From positions 1-50,183 of the forward strand of contig CATONX010000018.1 in the NCBI GenBank assembly GCA_951801675.1: a DNA stretch of 50,183 bases, given 5' to 3'. The stretch's first letter is position 1, and every line of letters starts with the position of its first letter. Positions 48,127 through 50,183 of this stretch are shown here, piece after piece. The notes below the pieces were generated by a model that saw nothing but the letters and a program-made list of their open reading frames with translations, did no database searches and was not told where the DNA came from. Position numbers and translations under genes: made by a program. The DNA is from an uncultured Eubacteriales bacterium. GTDB taxonomy: Bacteria; Bacillota; Clostridia; Oscillospirales; Acutalibacteraceae.

Positions 48127-50183
48127 ATGAAATCGTTGAGACGCAAAGAATTTTGGCCGGCTGCGGCCTGCTATACGTTGTCTTTTCTGCTGCCCGCGGC
48201 GGTGCTGCTTGCCGCCTACGCGGTGTTCGGTGTCTTTCCCTTTGGGGAAAAGTCGGTTCTGGTCACCGACATGAGTCAGCAGTATGTGGATTTTCATTCC
48301 TGGCTCTATGACGCGGTCAAGGGAGAGGACAGCCTGTTTTTCAGCTGGAATACCGGCATGGGGATGAACCTGACGGGAATTTTCAGCTTCTACCTGGCAA
48401 GTCCTTTTTCCCTGCTGGTGCTGCTGTTTGAGCGCGCCCAGGTGCAGGACGCGCTCTTTTTCATCACCCTGCTCAAGGCGGCCTGCGCGGGGCTCGCCTT
48501 CAGCGTCTTTGCCAAACGGATCCTCGGCTTACGAAACGTCAAAAACATAACCTTTTCGGTGATGTACGCCACCATGAGCTATGTGGTGGTCTACGCGCTC
48601 AACATCATGTGGCTCGACGGGGTGATTTTGCTGCCGCTGGTTGCCATTTCTCTGCACAGCCTGATGGAAAAAAAGCGCATGGCGCCCTTTACCATCTGTA
48701 TGACCTTGTGCTTTTTGACCCAGTTTTACATCGGGTTTATGATCGCCGTTTTCTCCACCATCTATCTGGTCAGCGAACTGCTGCGCAAAAAAGGGCTGAC
48801 CTTGCGGGAATTCTGGACCCGGTTCTGGCGATTTGCCATGAGCGGGATCCTGGCCGCGGGAATGGCCGCCGTTCTGCTCATCCCCACCTATCTTTCCCTT
48901 CAATACGTTTACTATTACATTGAAACCGGCAGCGTGGGTCCTGTGGTCCTCAATCCTCTAGACGTGTTCGGAAAGCTGTTTTTCGGCAGTTACGATACCA
49001 TTACCTACGGCCTTCCCAACCTCTTCTGCGGTATGCTGACCCTGCTTCTTCTTCCTCTCTATTTCTTTAACCGCAACATCGAGAAACGGGACAAATGGGT
49101 GTCCGCCGGCGTGCTGGCCGTGTTCCTTGTGAGTATCATGGTCTGGCCCATCAACCTGCTTTGGCACGGCGGGGACGAGCCTACCTGGTTCCCATACCGG
49201 TATACCTTCGCGGTCTGCTTTTACCTGCTGGTGCTGGCCGCCAAAGCGGTGCGCAACCTGGACGGCGTCACCTGGCGGCATGTGGCCGTCAGCTTTGCCG
49301 TTCCCTCGGCTTTTGCGGGGCTTATGCTGCTTGTGACCAGCTCGGACTGGCTCTATGACACCATGGAAGGGCTTGGACTCAACGTGCTGCTGCCCAACAC
49401 CCGCACCGATGTGACCGTCAAAGTGGTGGTGACCTCGGCGGTATTGCTGGCTTTGTATGGAGGGGCGGTCCTGGTGATGAAATACCGTCCCCGTATGAAA
49501 GGAATCCTAAGCGTGGGGCTGTGCGTGCTTGTGAGCGTGGAGATGTTTGCAAACGCAAGCGAGCTCATTCGCTCCATTGACCGGGAGCTCCCTTATGACA
49601 GTCACAGCAAGTACGAAAACCACATCCGTATTACCGGAGAAGCGGTGCGGGCGGTCAAAGAGATGGACGACGGCTGGTACCGGCTCGAAAACCACGACAT
49701 GCGAAACGCCAACGACGCGTTGTCTCTCGATTACAACGGCATCGCCCACTACAGCTCCTTTACCAACCAGAAAACCTCCCGCTTTGTCAGCCATCTGGGA
49801 ATGGTGGCAAACGTCCAGAACCGGTTTTGGCGGTATTACGGCGCTTCCACGGTGACCGATTCTCTTTTCGGCGTCAAGTACGTGCTGGGAAGCGACGAAC
49901 GCCGGGCGGGCTTTACGCAGCTCAAGTCCTTGGAAAGCGGGAAACACATCTATGAAAATGAAAACGCCCTGTCTTTGGGGTACATGGTGGACGCCTCTTT
50001 GCAGGACTTTACCTATGATCCGGAAAAATACGATCCTTGCAAGCTGCAAAACGAGCTGCTTTGCGCCATGACCGGCGAAAATAAGCCCGTTTACACGTCC
50101 ATTCCTTTGCAGGAAACCATCCCCTCCGATAACCTGAAGATGACTAGACAGGGAGAGTGGGACTATATTGAATCCAGCAATGG
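48127..50183 (+). CDS. YfhO family membrane protein (3' end beyond window)
   Basis: The first 685 codons of a large polytopic membrane protein; no stop occurs before the window edge. After a short basic N-terminus and one helix comes the family opening TDMSQQYVDFHSWLYDAV, then many helices to about residue 465, and a large extracellular domain thereafter. In Bacillus and Listeria YfhO-type proteins attach sugars to teichoic acids using lipid-linked sugars; the same role here is inferred. GAGGAG stands five bases before the ATG. It is divergent from rpmB and the last feature of the window. Confidence 0.88.
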   Translation, partial: MKSLRRKEFWPAAACYTLSFLLPAAVLLAAYAVFGVFPFGEKSVLVTDMSQQYVDFHSWLYDAVKGEDSLFFSWNTGMGMNLTGIFSFYLASPFSLLVLLFERAQVQDALFFITLLKAACAGLAFSVFAKRILGLRNVKNITFSVMYATMSYVVVYALNIMWLDGVILLPLVAISLHSLMEKKRMAPFTICMTLCFLTQFYIGFMIAVFSTIYLVSELLRKKGLTLREFWTRFWRFAMSGILAAGMAAVLLIPTYLSLQYVYYYIETGSVGPVVLNPLDVFGKLFFGSYDTITYGLPNLFCGMLTLLLLPLYFFNRNIEKRDKWVSAGVLAVFLVSIMVWPINLLWHGGDEPTWFPYRYTFAVCFYLLVLAAKAVRNLDGVTWRHVAVSFAVPSAFAGLMLLVTSSDWLYDTMEGLGLNVLLPNTRTDVTVKVVVTSAVLLALYGGAVLVMKYRPRMKGILSVGLCVLVSVEMFANASELIRSIDRELPYDSHSKYENHIRITGEAVRAVKEMDDGWYRLENHDMRNANDALSLDYNGIAHYSSFTNQKTSRFVSHLGMVANVQNRFWRYYGASTVTDSLFGVKYVLGSDERRAGFTQLKSLESGKHIYENENALSLGYMVDASLQDFTYDPEKYDPCKLQNELLCAMTGENKPVYTSIPLQETIPSDNLKMTRQGEWDYIESSN

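Noticed and set aside
47600-48130. Open frame of 176 codons on the plus strand
   Set aside because: It runs antisense through rpmB and over the rpmB promoter, and ends where the yfhO-like gene begins.
1-50183. Search by eye for CRISPR arrays, insertion sequences, tRNA, rRNA, prophage and origin repeats
   Set aside because: No regularly spaced repeats, transposase or integrase motifs, clover-leaf sequences or DnaA-box clusters were seen.

Overview
The window looks like a chromosome segment of a gut-type member of the Clostridia, most likely Oscillospiraceae/Ruminococcaceae. The evidence is a GC-rich but Firmicutes-like gene set (DnaD/DnaI-type primosome proteins, RqcH, YfhO, YerC/YecD, bifunctional ArgJ, Hsp33), strong AGGAGG ribosome binding sites, sigma-A promoters and several TTG start codons. 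It is almost wholly core genome. I see no tRNA, rRNA, insertion sequence, prophage, CRISPR array or origin. The right edge cuts a yfhO-like gene.

Layout. 1-3.7 kb (+): an HPr-like protein without the phospho-histidine, a D-Ala-D-Ala carboxypeptidase, glucose-6-phosphate isomerase and a small P-loop protein. 3.8-7.1 kb (-): rubrerythrin, a membrane-anchored DMP19-like protein, rsmI, a TrmN6-like methyltransferase and a 56-residue ferredoxin. 7.1-15.5 kb (-): a complete arginine operon, argG-argH-argC-argJ-argB-argD-argF, with a promoter whose -10 lies inside an ArgR-like box, a second box just upstream of its -35, and a further promoter about 150 bp upstream. 15.6-18.2 kb (+): a flavin reductase and rqcH. 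18.3-24.4 kb (-): glycosyltransferase, flippase-like membrane protein and GGDEF protein; then a polar amino acid ABC transporter.

24.5-31.3 kb: an rRNA methyltransferase of the RlmI type (+), dCMP deaminase (-), rsmA (+), a divergent XRE regulator/membrane protein pair with a candidate operator, and a Ca2+-type P-ATPase (-). 31.6-34.9 kb (+): FtsW/RodA, a DnaD-domain protein and a DnaI-like loader. 35-36.4 kb: a 78-residue conserved protein (-) and an amidohydrolase (+). 36.8-46.3 kb (+): YerC/YecD, a methyltransferase, hslO, a phosphoglycolate phosphatase-like HAD protein, DUF177-rpmF behind a consensus promoter, then radical-SAM/PDZ (DUF512), der, plsY, gpsA and a double-domain class II aldolase. 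46.5-50.2 kb: an AraC regulator and rpmB (-), then the partial yfhO (+).

How the genes fit together. The arginine operon covers every step from glutamate to arginine except carbamoyl phosphate synthesis, with ArgJ recycling the acetyl group. PlsY and GpsA supply phosphatidic acid, and the glycosyltransferase/flippase pair plus YfhO suggest envelope glycolipid or teichoic-acid decoration. Ribosome biogenesis and quality control recur throughout (RsmI, RsmA, RlmI-like, Der, DUF177/bL32, bL28, RqcH). No obviously new multi-gene system is evident. The most unusual items are the aldolase with a degenerate second half, the DMP19-like membrane protein, the arginine control region with an Arg-rich mini-ORF, the XRE/membrane protein module and the His-less HPr.
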